Assembly: GCA_046046245.1 (NCBI GenBank)
Contig: JBJOKE010000030.1
Span: 20,139-84,138, forward strand
Length of the DNA stretch: 64,000 bases
Direction of reading: 5' to 3'
Source: UBA4615 sp046046245
GTDB taxonomy: Bacteria > Pseudomonadota > Gammaproteobacteria > Burkholderiales > Burkholderiaceae_E
In this document: positions 35,477-44,397 of the stretch, one piece after another
Position numbering within the stretch: position 1 is the first letter of the stretch
Layout of the letters: each line of letters begins with the position of its first letter
Translations under genes and position numbers: made by a program
The notes under the pieces: model-generated
Database searches by the model: none
The model's input: the letters and a program-made list of their open reading frames with translations, nothing else
Told to the model about the DNA's origin: nothing

Positions 35477-36062
35477 CCACCGCGTCGAGCGGCCGGTCGG
35501 TCGGCAGCGGCTCGAACCCGTCGATCAGCGCGTCGTCCCAGGCCACGCCCACCGCGCGCGGCGGCGATCCGCCATCGGTATCGAGCACGGCGAGGCTCCG
35601 GTCGTAGAAGCCGCCGCCGTAGCCCAGCCGATCGGCGTCGGCGGTGAAGCCCACGCAGGGCACGACGAGCACCGTGGGTCGCAGCACCACTTCCACCGCC
35701 GGCCGCGGGATGCCCCAGACACCGCGCTCCATCGGCGCCTCCGGGGTCCAGTCGAGAAAGCGCATCGGCGCGCGCGGCGCATCGACCACCGGCAACGCGA
35801 GGCGCGCGCCGGCCCGCAGCCATCGCTCGGGCAGCGGGTCCAGCGAGGGCTCGCCGCGGATCGGCCAGTAGAGCGCGACCACCTCGCCCGAGAGGTCCCC
35901 GAGCAACGCGTCGAGGCGCTCGACGAGGGCCTCGTTCGCCGCGCGTCGTCCGGGCTCCGTCGACCGTCGGCGTGCGTCGAGCAGCGCCTGCCGCAGCGCC
36001 GTCCTCGCCGGATCGGGGCCCGGGTCGCGTGCTATCCTCGATTCGTCCTGTCGGTCCGTCAT
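35430..36062 (-). CDS. 5-formyltetrahydrofolate cyclo-ligase
   Basis: Turns 5-formyl-THF into 5,10-methenyl-THF using ATP. The 210-residue product has the N-terminal ARTALRQALLDARR helix, the ALYWPIRGEPSLD strand and the characteristic VPCVGFTADADRLGYGGGFYDR motif. The ATG at 36060-36062 gives the usual family length; longer in-frame extensions lie within the transglycosylase gene. The tail overlaps the EAL gene. No 6S RNA is apparent next to it, although the two are often linked in proteobacteria. Confidence 0.92.
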   Translation of the reverse strand: MTDRQDESRIARDPGPDPARTALRQALLDARRRSTEPGRRAANEALVERLDALLGDLSGEVVALYWPIRGEPSLDPLPERWLRAGARLALPVVDAPRAPMRFLDWTPEAPMERGVWGIPRPAVEVVLRPTVLVVPCVGFTADADRLGYGGGFYDRSLAVLDTDGGSPPRAVGVAWDDALIDGFEPLPTDRPLDAVVTPSRSFRRRRAPSP

Positions 36063-36098
36063 GATCGTCCGCGGGTCCTCCTCCACGCAGTCCATCGC

Positions 36099-38177
36099 AT
36101 GAAGTCGCCAGCTGCTTCCCGACGCCTCGGACGACTGCTGCCCGCGATCATTGTAGGCGCGCTCGCCGCGGCGCCCGTCGCGCCCGCGAGCTCGGCATCC
36201 CCGAACGCCCCTGCGCCCAAGGCTGTCGCGAAGGCCCAGGCCGCGAAGCCCGCGCCGGCGCCGCAGCCGGCCCGCGCGGCCGAGCCGTCCGGCGCCGACG
36301 AGGCGTTCCTGCAGGCACGCGCGGCCGCGACCCGCGGCGACGTGGCGCGCCTCGAGCAGCTCGCGCAGCAGGTGCCTGCGTCGCATCCGCTCGCCGGCCA
36401 CGTCGACTACTGGCGGCTGCGCGCGCAGCTCGCCGATGCGCGCGGCGACGCACCGGGTCCGGTGGACGCCGACGCGCGTGCCTTCGTCGCGCGGCACGCC
36501 GGCTCGCTGGTCGGCGATCTCGCGAGGCGCGACTGGCTGATGTCGCTCGGCCGCAGGCAGGTGTGGGGCACCTTCGACGAGGTGCTGCCCGGGCTGGTGG
36601 CGCGCGACGACCTCGCGATCCGCTGCCTCGCGCTGCAGTCTCGCGCCGCCGGCAACGAGTCGGTGATCGGCGAGGCCCGCGAGCTGCTGATGCAGCCGCG
36701 CGAGCTGCCCGATGCCTGCAACGCGCTGCTCGGTACGCTGGTCGCAGCCGGTCAGGCCGGCGCGAACGACCTCTGGTGGCGGCTCGAGGCCGCGCTCGAG
36801 TCGGGCTCGGCCTCGGCCGTGCGCAGGGCCGCGATCGCCGCCGCGCCGCGGCTCGAGCCCAGGCAGCTCGAGCTCGCGCTCACGAAGCCCGCGGCCGCGC
36901 TGGAAGGCGTGCCCCCGCGCGAGCAGGCGGTGATCGCGCTGGCCCTGCTCGCGCGCAGCGATCCGGCCGAGGCGGCCGAGCGGCTCGCCGACGCCGGACC
37001 GAGGCTGCGTCCTGCCGACCGGGCGTTCGCCTGGTCGCAGGTGGCCGCCGGCGGCATGCGTCGGCTGCTGCCCGACTCGCACGCGTGGGCGCAGCAGGCG
37101 AAGGGCGCGCGTGCCGGCGACGAGACGCTCGCATGGATGACCCGCGCCGCGCTGCGCGCGCGTGACTGGCCCGCGGTGCGCGCCACCATCGAGCGCATGA
37201 GCGCGGCGGGACGCGCCGACCCCACCTGGACCTACTGGCTGGGCCGCGCGCTGCAGGCCGAGACGGGGAAGCCCGAGTCGCAGCACCAGGCGCGTGTGCT
37301 GTTCACCTCGATCGCCGGCCGCGCGGACTTCTATTCGCAGCTCGCGGCCGAGGAGCTCGGCGAGCGTGTCGTCGTCCCGGAGGCTGCCGCCCCGCCCACC
37401 GACTCCGAGCTCGCCGACGCACGCTCGAACCCCGCGTTCGCGCGCGCGCTGAAGTTCTACGAGCTGGGCCTGCGCGTCGAGGGCAACCGCGAGTGGAACT
37501 TCGCGGTCCGCGGCATGGGCGACCGGCAGCTGATCGCCGCGGCCGAGCATGCCCGCCGCATCGGCCTGCTCGACCGCACGGTGAACGCGGCCGACCGCAC
37601 GAAGGCCGAACACGACTACGCGCTGCGCTTCCCCTCGCCCTTCGCCGAACGGCTCAAGCCGATCGCCCGCGCGCAGGGTCTGGACCCCGCCTGGGTCTAC
37701 GGGCTGATCCGCCAGGAATCGCGCTTCGTGCAGGACGCGCGCTCGCCGGTCGGCGCCTCGGGCCTGATGCAGATCATGCCGGCCACCGCGCGCTGGATCG
37801 CGAAGAAGATGGGGGTGCAGGACTTCACGCCCGGCCGGATCAACGAGCTCGAGACGAACCTGCAGTTCGGCAGCTTCTACCTGAAGACGGTGTTCGACGA
37901 CCTCGACCGTTCGCCGGTGCTCGCGTCGGCCGCCTACAACGCCGGCCCCGGCCGGCCGCGCGCGTGGCGCGGCACGCTGACCCGGCCGGTGGAGGGCGCG
38001 ATCTTCGCCGAGATCGTCCCGTTCAACGAGACCCGCGGCTACGTGAAGCACGTGTTGTCGAACACCGCGTGGTATGCGGCGCTCTTCACCGGCGAGCCGC
38101 AGTCGCTGAAGTCGATGCTGGGCGAGATCCAGCCGGGCCCGACCGTCGCGCCGACCGCCTCGCCCGGCGGAGACTGA
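36099..38177 (+). CDS. slt: Soluble lytic murein transglycosylase Slt
   Basis: A 692-residue periplasmic enzyme that cleaves the glycan chain of peptidoglycan, forming 1,6-anhydro ends. A signal peptide (about 1-30) and an Ala/Pro linker lead into a long superhelical U/L region (about 70-540) and the C-terminal SLT domain (about 545-660). The catalytic Glu is in GLIRQESRFVQDARS, followed by VGASGLMQIMPATA and SAAYNAGPGRPRAW. The ATG at 36099 was chosen because a signal peptide begins there; it diverges from the 5-FCL gene by only 36 bases, so promoters must overlap the coding ends. Confidence 0.92.
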   Translation: MKSPAASRRLGRLLPAIIVGALAAAPVAPASSASPNAPAPKAVAKAQAAKPAPAPQPARAAEPSGADEAFLQARAAATRGDVARLEQLAQQVPASHPLAGHVDYWRLRAQLADARGDAPGPVDADARAFVARHAGSLVGDLARRDWLMSLGRRQVWGTFDEVLPGLVARDDLAIRCLALQSRAAGNESVIGEARELLMQPRELPDACNALLGTLVAAGQAGANDLWWRLEAALESGSASAVRRAAIAAAPRLEPRQLELALTKPAAALEGVPPREQAVIALALLARSDPAEAAERLADAGPRLRPADRAFAWSQVAAGGMRRLLPDSHAWAQQAKGARAGDETLAWMTRAALRARDWPAVRATIERMSAAGRADPTWTYWLGRALQAETGKPESQHQARVLFTSIAGRADFYSQLAAEELGERVVVPEAAAPPTDSELADARSNPAFARALKFYELGLRVEGNREWNFAVRGMGDRQLIAAAEHARRIGLLDRTVNAADRTKAEHDYALRFPSPFAERLKPIARAQGLDPAWVYGLIRQESRFVQDARSPVGASGLMQIMPATARWIAKKMGVQDFTPGRINELETNLQFGSFYLKTVFDDLDRSPVLASAAYNAGPGRPRAWRGTLTRPVEGAIFAEIVPFNETRGYVKHVLSNTAWYAALFTGEPQSLKSMLGEIQPGPTVAPTASPGGD

Positions 38178-38302
38178 CCTCCCGACGCGGCCTCCGGGAT
38201 CCGGCCGTCGCGACCGCGCTTCGCGATACGATGGGCGTGCGGGGCCTCCGGGTCCCGGCTGCCCCCCTCCTTCACCCTGCCGCCTGCATCGCGGCCTCGT
38301 CC

Positions 38303-39280
38303 ATGCTCCATTCGCGCATCCTCGTCGTCGGCGGCTCGGGCTTCATCGGCACCCATGTGGTGTCCCGGCTGTCGGCGCAGGGCCGTCATGTCGTCGTGCC
38401 GACGCGCCATCGCGAGCGCGCCCGCCACCTGATCCTGCTGCCGACCGTCGACGTCGTGGAGGCGAACGCCCTCGATCCGAAGTCGATGGCCGGGCTCGTG
38501 GCCGGCTGCGACGCCGTGATCAACCTCGTGGGCGTGCTGCACGGCCGCGCGGGCACGGGCGACGATCGCTGGGGGCCGGACTTCGGCCGCGCACACGTCG
38601 ACCTGCCGGCGGCGATCGTCGACGCGTGCCGGGCCCGGAAGGTGGACCGGCTGCTTCACGTCAGCGCGCTCGGGGTCACGGACGGCGGCAAGAACACGCT
38701 GCCGTCGCGCTACCTGCGCTCGAAGGCCGCCGGCGAGGAGAAGGTACGTCAGGCACGCGACCTCGCTTGGACGATCCTGCGCCCATCGGTGGTGTTCGGC
38801 GCCGAAGACCGCTTCCTGAACCTGTTCGCGCGGATCCAGCGGGTGCTGCCGCTGCTGCTGCTCGCCAAGCCCGAGGCGCGCTTCCAGCCCGTCTGGGTCG
38901 GCGACGTCGCCCAGGCGATCGTCAACGTGCTCGACTCGCCGGCCACCTCGGGCAAGACCTACGCGCTCGCCGGTCCGGAGGTGCTCACGCTGCGCCAGCT
39001 GGTGCAGCTCGCCGGCACCTGGAGCGGCCACCCGCGGCCCATCGTCGCGCTGCCGGCCGGTCTCGCGCGGATGATGGCGTTCCTCATGGAGCACGCGCCC
39101 GGCGAACCGCTGATGACGCGCGACAACCTCGACTCGATGACGCTCGACAACGTCAGCGCGCGCCCGGCCGATCCGGACCTCGGCATCGCGCCGGCCTCCC
39201 TGCGCGCGATGGGTCCGACGCTCTACGGCCCCGCCGTCGAGCGGCGCTACGACGGCTGGCGCGCGCACGCGCGGCGCTGA
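38303..39280 (+). CDS. NAD(P)-binding epimerase/NDUFA9-like protein
   Basis: Extended short-chain dehydrogenase of 325 residues: Rossmann GGSGFIGTHVVSRL at the N-terminus, INLVGVLHG, VSALGV, and SRYLRSKAAGEEKVR in place of the usual YxxxK. The pattern matches the complex-I NDUFA9/YwnB-type proteins, which bind NADPH but are often not catalytic. The start at 38303 was chosen by homology; an ATG at 38231 would add about 24 residues. The gene is followed two bases later by the tRNA nucleotidyltransferase gene, an arrangement common in betaproteobacteria. Its exact task is unknown. Confidence 0.85.
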   Translation: MLHSRILVVGGSGFIGTHVVSRLSAQGRHVVVPTRHRERARHLILLPTVDVVEANALDPKSMAGLVAGCDAVINLVGVLHGRAGTGDDRWGPDFGRAHVDLPAAIVDACRARKVDRLLHVSALGVTDGGKNTLPSRYLRSKAAGEEKVRQARDLAWTILRPSVVFGAEDRFLNLFARIQRVLPLLLLAKPEARFQPVWVGDVAQAIVNVLDSPATSGKTYALAGPEVLTLRQLVQLAGTWSGHPRPIVALPAGLARMMAFLMEHAPGEPLMTRDNLDSMTLDNVSARPADPDLGIAPASLRAMGPTLYGPAVERRYDGWRAHARR

Positions 39281-39282
39281 GC

Positions 39283-40479
39283 GTGGCCACCGCCGCGCCG
39301 CCGGCCGATCGGCTCGACTGCTACGAGGTCGGCGGCGCGGTCCGCGACGCGCTGCTCGGCCTGCCGGTCCACGACCGCGACTGGGTCGTCGTCGGGGCCA
39401 CCCCGGAACGCATGGTCGAGCTCGGCTTCCGGCCGGTCGGCCGCGACTTCCCGGTGTTCCTGCATCCGCTGACGCACGAGGAATTCGCGCTCGCGCGCAC
39501 CGAGCGCAAGAGCGGCCGCGGCTATCGCGGATTCGTCGTGCACTGCGCGCCCGAGGTCACGCTCGAGGAGGACCTGCATCGGCGCGACCTGACGATCAAC
39601 GCGATGGCGCGCGCGCCCGACGGCACGCTGGTCGATCCGTGGGGCGGCGAGCGCGACCTGCGGACGCGGGTGCTGCGTCACGTGAGCGACGCCTTCGCCG
39701 AGGACCCGGTGCGGATCCTTCGGACGGCGCGCTTCGCCGCGCGCTTCGCCGCGTTCTCGGTCGCGCCCGAGACGCTCGCGCTGATGCGCCGGATGGTCGA
39801 CGACGGCGAGGTCGACGCGCTGGTGCCCGAGCGGGTCTGGCAGGAGGTCTCGCGCGGGCTGGGCGAACGGCACCCTTCGCGCATGCTCGCGGTGCTGCGC
39901 GACTGCGGGGCGCTGGCGCGCCTCGAGCCCGAGCTCGACGCGGCGATCCGCGGCGCGCCCGCGGCCGGACGCGTCGTCGACGCGGCGGCCGCGGCCGGCG
40001 ACCCGCCCGACGTGCGCTTCGCGGCGTTGGTGCTCGAACCGGGCGACGCCGCGCCGACGGCCGAGGCCGCGCCGGTGTCCGACGACGCCGCGGCCGAGCG
40101 CGCGCGCCGGATCGCCCGCCGCCTGAAGGCGCCGAACGACGCCCGCGACCTCGCCGTGCTCGCGGCGCGCGAGCGTCGCGTGGTGGCCCGCGGCGCGACA
40201 CTCGATGCCGACGCGATCGGCTCGCTCATCGAGCGCTGCGACGCGCTGCGAAAGCCCATGCGTTTCGCAGGGATGCTGCGCGCCTGCGACGCCGCACGCC
40301 TCGACGCCGGACCGCTCGCCGACGACGCGCGACTGCGGGGCGCGCTCGCCGCGGCCCGCGCGGTCGATGCCGGCGAGGTCGCCGCGCGCGCCGCGTCGGA
40401 GGGCGGTCCGGCGGCGATCGCCGCTGCGCTGCGTGCCGCACGCGTCGACGCGATCGCCGCGTCCCTGCGCATCGGCTGA
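39283..40479 (+). CDS. cca: tRNA nucleotidyltransferase (CCA-adding)
   Basis: Adds or repairs the 3' CCA of tRNA. The 398-residue protein has the N-terminal EVGGAVRDALLG, the catalytic HDRDWVVVG (DxD), the RRDLTINAMA motif, the neck segment EDPVRILRTARFAARF and an Ala/Arg-rich C-terminal part. The HD hydrolase domain of the E. coli enzyme is absent. The start is the GTG at 39283, just after the reductase gene; no clear Shine-Dalgarno is present, suggesting coupling to the upstream gene. Confidence 0.93.
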   Translation: MATAAPPADRLDCYEVGGAVRDALLGLPVHDRDWVVVGATPERMVELGFRPVGRDFPVFLHPLTHEEFALARTERKSGRGYRGFVVHCAPEVTLEEDLHRRDLTINAMARAPDGTLVDPWGGERDLRTRVLRHVSDAFAEDPVRILRTARFAARFAAFSVAPETLALMRRMVDDGEVDALVPERVWQEVSRGLGERHPSRMLAVLRDCGALARLEPELDAAIRGAPAAGRVVDAAAAAGDPPDVRFAALVLEPGDAAPTAEAAPVSDDAAAERARRIARRLKAPNDARDLAVLAARERRVVARGATLDADAIGSLIERCDALRKPMRFAGMLRACDAARLDAGPLADDARLRGALAAARAVDAGEVAARAASEGGPAAIAAALRAARVDAIAASLRIG

Positions 40480-40790
40480 TCTCGCGCTCGAACGCACACG
40501 AACTCACTGTCACGCACCCACGCGCACGACGGATCGCCGTGCGCGCACTCACCGGACCCGCCGGACGGGCGCGACCGTCGACGGCTTCGGCGATGAACCG
40601 CGCCCGACTCGGCCCGTCGCCGGATCGCGGCCGCCGCGGATCCCGCGCCGCATGGACCGTCTTCCCATTTGACCGATCCGGACTCGCGTGGCCCCTGTCC
40701 GCCCGGATCACAGCCACGGCCTCGACGCTGGTCATCGACACGATTCCATGATGAAGTGTGGCGACAACTACACGCGGGTCCTCTGCTCTG
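40480..40790. other. 311-base region without a gene
   Basis: No coding sequence, RNA gene or terminator with a T-run was seen. It must carry the promoter of the membrane PAS protein; a TTGACC hexamer (40669-40674) is a possible -35 but lacks a good -10. The base composition is less GC-biased around 40730-40790. Confidence 0.5.
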
Positions 40791-42059
40791 ATGACCATCG
40801 GCCCCGATTGGCAGGGTGCCTATCTGCTCGCGACGCTGATCGCGCTCTTCGCGCTCGCCGCGCTGACCGGTGTCGGCCTGAGCGCGGGGCGGGGTGCGCT
40901 CGGTCGCGCGCTCGCGACGATCGCGGCGGTCGCCGGCGGCTGGACCGCGGCGACGTTCGCGCTCGCGCTGTCGTCGCCGGCCGCCGGCCCGCTGTGGCTG
41001 AACGTCAAGTACCTGTTCGTCGCGTTCACGCCGGTCGCCCTTGCGTGGTTCGTGCTCGAGTTCACCGGAGCGCTGCCCGGCCGGCGCGGCCTCGCCGTCG
41101 CGGCGCTGTGCGCGTGGCCGGCGCTGCGGATCGGCCTGCTCTGGACCGATGCCGAGCGCGGCTGGCTGATCCGCGAGGTGACGTTCACGCGGACCGGCGC
41201 GCTGACCCACGTCGATCACATGGTCTACGGGCCGCTGCATCCCGTCGCGGTCACGTTCGGCTACACGGTGCTCGGCGCGAGCGTGATCGGCGTGCTGATG
41301 TGGGCCGCACGCGCGGGCCCGCTGGCGCGGCGCCAGGGCGTCGCGATCGCGGGCGCGGCCGCGGCGCCCGCGCTCGCCACCGTCCTGTTCCTGCTGGGCA
41401 TCACGCCCGCGTGGATGGATCCGATGCCGCTCGGCGTCGCGATCACCGGGGCGCTGATCGGCTGGGCGGTCCTGAAGCACCGCCTGCTCGACCTCGCGCC
41501 CGTCGCGCGCGACGCCGTGCTCGACGCGATCGAGGACGGCGTGCTCGCGACCGACCCGGACGGCCGCGTCGTGGACCTGAACCGCGCGATGGCGGGCCTG
41601 CTCGGCGTCGCGCAGCGCGACGCGCTCGGCCGGCCGGTGGCGCCGCTGCTCGCGCGCCTCGGCGACGCGGGCGCGGCGCTGTCGGGCGACTCGCCGGTGC
41701 CCTTCGCGACGCTCGAAGGTCGCCACTTCGCGGTCCGGGTCGTGCCGCTGCGGGCTCGGCCCGACGCGCCCGCGGGCCGGCTGCTGATGCTGCACGACCT
41801 GACCGAGCGCGTGCGCGCCGAGGACGAGCGCGAGCAGCTGATCACCGAGCTGCGGCTCGCGCTCGGGCAGGTCCGCACGCTCAGCGGCCTGCTGCCCGTC
41901 TGCGCGGGCTGCAAGTCGATCCGCGACACCGTCGGCAGCTGGCGGCCGGCCGACGAATACCTGCGCGAGCACGCGGGCGCGACCGTCTCGCACGCGATGT
42001 GCCCCGACTGCACGGTGCGCCTCTACCCGGCGTCATACCGCGAGACGCGTCATGTCTGA
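40791..42059 (+). CDS. 7TM-PAS membrane sensor ending in a four-Cys module, no kinase domain
   Basis: A 422-residue protein. The first about 225 residues form seven membrane spans of the histidine-kinase N-terminal 7TM type (PLWLNVKYLFVAFTPVALAWFVLEF). A PAS domain follows (about 235-345, DAIEDGVLATDPDGRVVDLN), then a short coil and a C-terminal module with SGLLPVCAGCKSIRD and AMCPDCTVRLYP (CxxC...CxxC). This Cys module is known from sensor proteins where it replaces the kinase; its role is unclear and it may bind metal or sense redox state. No histidine-kinase motif exists. The start is ATG 40791 (GTG 40758 possible). It overlaps the following receiver gene by 8 bases, so the two should work together. 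Confidence 0.8.
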   Translation: MTIGPDWQGAYLLATLIALFALAALTGVGLSAGRGALGRALATIAAVAGGWTAATFALALSSPAAGPLWLNVKYLFVAFTPVALAWFVLEFTGALPGRRGLAVAALCAWPALRIGLLWTDAERGWLIREVTFTRTGALTHVDHMVYGPLHPVAVTFGYTVLGASVIGVLMWAARAGPLARRQGVAIAGAAAAPALATVLFLLGITPAWMDPMPLGVAITGALIGWAVLKHRLLDLAPVARDAVLDAIEDGVLATDPDGRVVDLNRAMAGLLGVAQRDALGRPVAPLLARLGDAGAALSGDSPVPFATLEGRHFAVRVVPLRARPDAPAGRLLMLHDLTERVRAEDEREQLITELRLALGQVRTLSGLLPVCAGCKSIRDTVGSWRPADEYLREHAGATVSHAMCPDCTVRLYPASYRETRHV

Positions 42060-42441
42060 CACGGTGCGCGCGCGGGTGCTGGTCGTCGAGGACGACCGGA
42101 TGGTGGCCTGGATCGTCGAGCAGGTGCTCCAGGGCATCGGCTGCGAGGTCGAGCATGCCTCCGACGGCCTGGAGGCGATCGAGCGGCTGCACGCCGACGC
42201 GTCGCGCTTCGCGCTCGCGATCGTCGACCTGGTGCTGCCGCGCGCCGACGGCGCGACCGTGCTGGCGGCGGTGCGGCGGCTGCGGCCCTCGCTGCCGGTG
42301 CTGATGACCAGCGGCCACGACGAGGCCTACGTCCGCGGCCGGATCGGTGACGTGCCGATCGCCGGCTTCGTGCCCAAGCCGTGGCAGCCCGAGACGCTCG
42401 AGGCGGCGGTGCGTTCGGCGATCGGGCAGGCGCTCACCTGA
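42052..42441 (+). CDS. Single-domain response regulator (CheY-like)
   Basis: A 129-residue receiver domain with no output domain. The acidic pair is in LVVEDDRMV, the phospho-acceptor Asp in LAIVDLVLPRADG, the Thr/Ser in LMTSGHDEAY and the Lys in FVPKPWQPE. It overlaps the 7TM-PAS gene. As that partner has no kinase, phosphate must come from another sensor, or the pair works through protein contact. It is convergent with the MaoC gene, whose end overlaps by 8 bases. Confidence 0.88.
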   Translation: MSDTVRARVLVVEDDRMVAWIVEQVLQGIGCEVEHASDGLEAIERLHADASRFALAIVDLVLPRADGATVLAAVRRLRPSLPVLMTSGHDEAYVRGRIGDVPIAGFVPKPWQPETLEAAVRSAIGQALT

Positions 42442-42901
42442 AGGTCAGGCGCACCGCCTCGGCCACGCAGGCCGGCTTGTCCGAGCCCTCGATCTCGATC
42501 GTCACCCGGATCACCAGCTGCAGACCCGGCCGGCCGCCGGGGCCGTCGTCGACCGCCGTGCACGACTGCAGCACGAAGCGCGCGCGCACCCGGCTGCCCA
42601 CGCGGACCGGCGACGGGAACCGGACCTTGTTGAGTCCGTAGTTGATCGACATGGTCTCGTCGTCGATCGCGAGGTTGCGCTGCGAGAAGCCGGCGACCAG
42701 CGACAGCGTCAGGTAGCCGTGCGCGATCGTCGCGCCGAACGGGCCCTTGGCCGCACGCTCGGCATCGACGTGGATCCACTGATGGTCGTCGGTGGCGTCG
42801 GCGAAGCGGTCGATCCGGTCCTGCGTGATCTCGAGCCAGTCGGTGAGCGCGAGCTCCTGGCCGACGAGTGCGGGGAACTGCGCATGCGTGTAGTGCTTCA
42901 T
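42434..42901 (-). CDS. MaoC-like (R)-specific enoyl-CoA hydratase
   Basis: A 155-residue hot-dog-fold protein. The catalytic Asp/His motif is FADATDDHQWIHVD, followed by GATIAHGYLTLSLVAGF and NYGLNKVRFPSPVRVGSRVRA. This is the MaoC/PhaJ-type pattern; proteins of this length in Burkholderiales are annotated as enoyl-CoA hydratase or dehydratase. The substrate chain length cannot be told. The start at 42901 has GGAGGAG upstream; longer frames run into the next gene. Confidence 0.87.
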   Translation of the reverse strand: MKHYTHAQFPALVGQELALTDWLEITQDRIDRFADATDDHQWIHVDAERAAKGPFGATIAHGYLTLSLVAGFSQRNLAIDDETMSINYGLNKVRFPSPVRVGSRVRARFVLQSCTAVDDGPGGRPGLQLVIRVTIEIEGSDKPACVAEAVRLTFR

Positions 42902-42941
42902 GGTCGGGTCTCCTCCGTTTCGATCCTTCTGAGCGCGAAGG

Positions 42942-43133
42942 CTACAGCAGCCGCGCAACCAGCGCCGCCGCCAGCGACAGCAGGATCGTCGAGGTCAGCG
43001 GGATCGACCACTCGCGGCCGAACAGCCGGAAGTTGAAGTCGCCCGGCAGCCGGCCGATGCCGAGCTTGCGCAGCAGGGGCATCGCGCCCGAGAACAGGAC
43101 GAGCGCGATCACGGTCGCGATGAACCACTTCAC
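42942..43133 (-). CDS. DUF2905 small membrane protein
   Basis: A 63-residue protein with two hydrophobic helices around the conserved LGIGRLPGDFNFRLFGREW segment, the hallmark of DUF2905. Its function is unknown. The start is a GTG (43131-43133) that overlaps the stop of the MidA-type gene (GTGA), so translation is coupled. It is read in a long artificial frame if the start is not recognised, and is easily missed. Confidence 0.88.
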   Translation of the reverse strand: MKWFIATVIALVLFSGAMPLLRKLGIGRLPGDFNFRLFGREWSIPLTSTILLSLAAALVARLL

Positions 43134-44326
43134 AGCGCGCCGCTCCGGTCGCCGCGCACGAAGCCGAGCGCGGGTCCGGGCACGCCGCGGCCGAACGCGA
43201 TCGCCTTGAAGAGCTCGCCCATCTCGGCCTCCGACAGCAGCGTCTGCACCGCACCGAGCGTGCGCGCCGCGGCCGGGTCGCGCGCGCCGTCGGGCACCGC
43301 GCGCGCGAGTCGCTCGAGCAGCCCGCAGTTGACGAGGAAGCGCGCCTGCGACGTGTAGCCCAGCAGCTCGAGCCCCTCGCGCGCCGCCACCCGCGCCACC
43401 GCGGTGAAGTCGACGTGCGCGGTCACGTCCTGCAGCCCCGGCCAGCGCAGCACGTCGGCGTGCGCGTGCTGGCGGTGGTGCGCCATCAGCGTGCCGCCGT
43501 CGCGCTGCGGGTGGTAGAGCTCGCGCGCGGGGAAGCCGTAGTCGACGAGCAGCATCGCGCCGCGACGGAGCGCGCGTCCGACCGTCGCGACCCAGGCGGC
43601 GGCCTGCTCTCCGAGCTCGGAGCGGTAGCGGCCCGGGCCGAGCAGCGCGAACGGATCGGCGGCATCGGCGCCGGCCGCGCGCAGCGCGCAGGCCACCGCC
43701 TCGCGCAGCGCCGCGTCGGCCGGGCGCGCGGCCCAGCGCACGCCGCCCGCGCCGTCGTCCTCGACGCCGAGCTCGGCGAGCGCGCCGTCCGCGTGCTCGA
43801 AGACCCGTACCGGCATCGCATCCAGCACCTCGTTGCCGAGCACCACGCCGTCGATCGCCTCGGGCAGCGCATCGAGCCACTCGACCGTGTCGAGCGCGTG
43901 CGGCACGAGCCGCGCGAGGGTCTCGCGCTGGCGGGCGCGCAGCGGGCCCGAGACCTCGACGATCGCATAGCGCCGCACCGGGGTGCCGGCCTCGGCGAGC
44001 GCCGCGAGCACGCCGGCGGCGAGTCGCCCCGTGCCGGCGCCGAACTCCACCACCTCCGGCTCGCAGTGAGCGAACCACTCCGACACCTGGGCCGCGACGC
44101 AGGCCGCGAACAGCGGCGACAGCTCGGGCGCGGTGACGAAATCGCCTTCTGCGCCGAACGGACGCACCGGTCCGCTGTAGTAGCCCAGGGCCGGCTCGTA
44201 GAGCGCGCGGGCCATCCATGCATCGAAGGGCAGCCAGCCGCCGGCCTCGCGGATCGACGTCGCGATGCGGGCCGCGAGCGCCGCGCTGTGCGCGAGGGCG
44301 TCGGGTCCGGGCGCGGGCATCGTCAT
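43130..44326 (-). CDS. MidA/NDUFAF7-type SAM-dependent methyltransferase
   Basis: A 398-residue protein of the MidA family. It has the N-terminal MARALYEPALGYYSG block, GDFVTAPELSPLFAA, a motif-I-like VVEFGAGTGRLAAGVL and VLGNEVLDAMPVRVFE. In mitochondria the homologue NDUFAF7 methylates an Arg of complex I during assembly; the bacterial role is less clear. The ATG at 44326 (MTMPAPG) was used; a second ATG lies two codons later. It precedes DUF2905 on the same strand and diverges from the pteridine-reductase-like gene over 71 bases. Confidence 0.87.
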   Translation of the reverse strand: MTMPAPGPDALAHSAALAARIATSIREAGGWLPFDAWMARALYEPALGYYSGPVRPFGAEGDFVTAPELSPLFAACVAAQVSEWFAHCEPEVVEFGAGTGRLAAGVLAALAEAGTPVRRYAIVEVSGPLRARQRETLARLVPHALDTVEWLDALPEAIDGVVLGNEVLDAMPVRVFEHADGALAELGVEDDGAGGVRWAARPADAALREAVACALRAAGADAADPFALLGPGRYRSELGEQAAAWVATVGRALRRGAMLLVDYGFPARELYHPQRDGGTLMAHHRQHAHADVLRWPGLQDVTAHVDFTAVARVAAREGLELLGYTSQARFLVNCGLLERLARAVPDGARDPAAARTLGAVQTLLSEAEMGELFKAIAFGRGVPGPALGFVRGDRSGAL

Positions 44327-44381
44327 GCGGTCGATTCTCGCACGGCGGTCCGGGCGGTCCGGCCGCCCCCGGACCCGCGGG

Positions 44382-44387
44382 TACACT
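44382..44387 (+). promoter_or_regulatory. -10-like box immediately before the SDR gene
   Basis: TACACT ends 10 bases before the ATG at 44398. Transcription would then begin about at the start codon, giving a leaderless or nearly leaderless message; no Shine-Dalgarno is visible in the gap (TCGGGGCGCC). The -35 region is poor. Confidence 0.4.
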
Positions 44388-44397
44388 TCGGGGCGCC

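Noticed and set aside
35900..36098. 6S RNA next to the 5-formyl-THF cyclo-ligase gene
   Set aside because: The two are often linked in proteobacteria, but here only 36 bases separate the divergent genes, too short for 6S RNA.
40791..42059. Histidine kinase
   Set aside because: The N-terminal 7TM module is typical of kinases, but neither a phospho-acceptor His domain nor an ATPase domain is present; the protein ends in a Cys module.
38303..44326. Complex I assembly cluster (NDUFA9-like plus MidA-type proteins)
   Set aside because: Both have mitochondrial complex I relatives, but they are about 4 kb apart on opposite strands and separated by unrelated genes, so the link is too weak.
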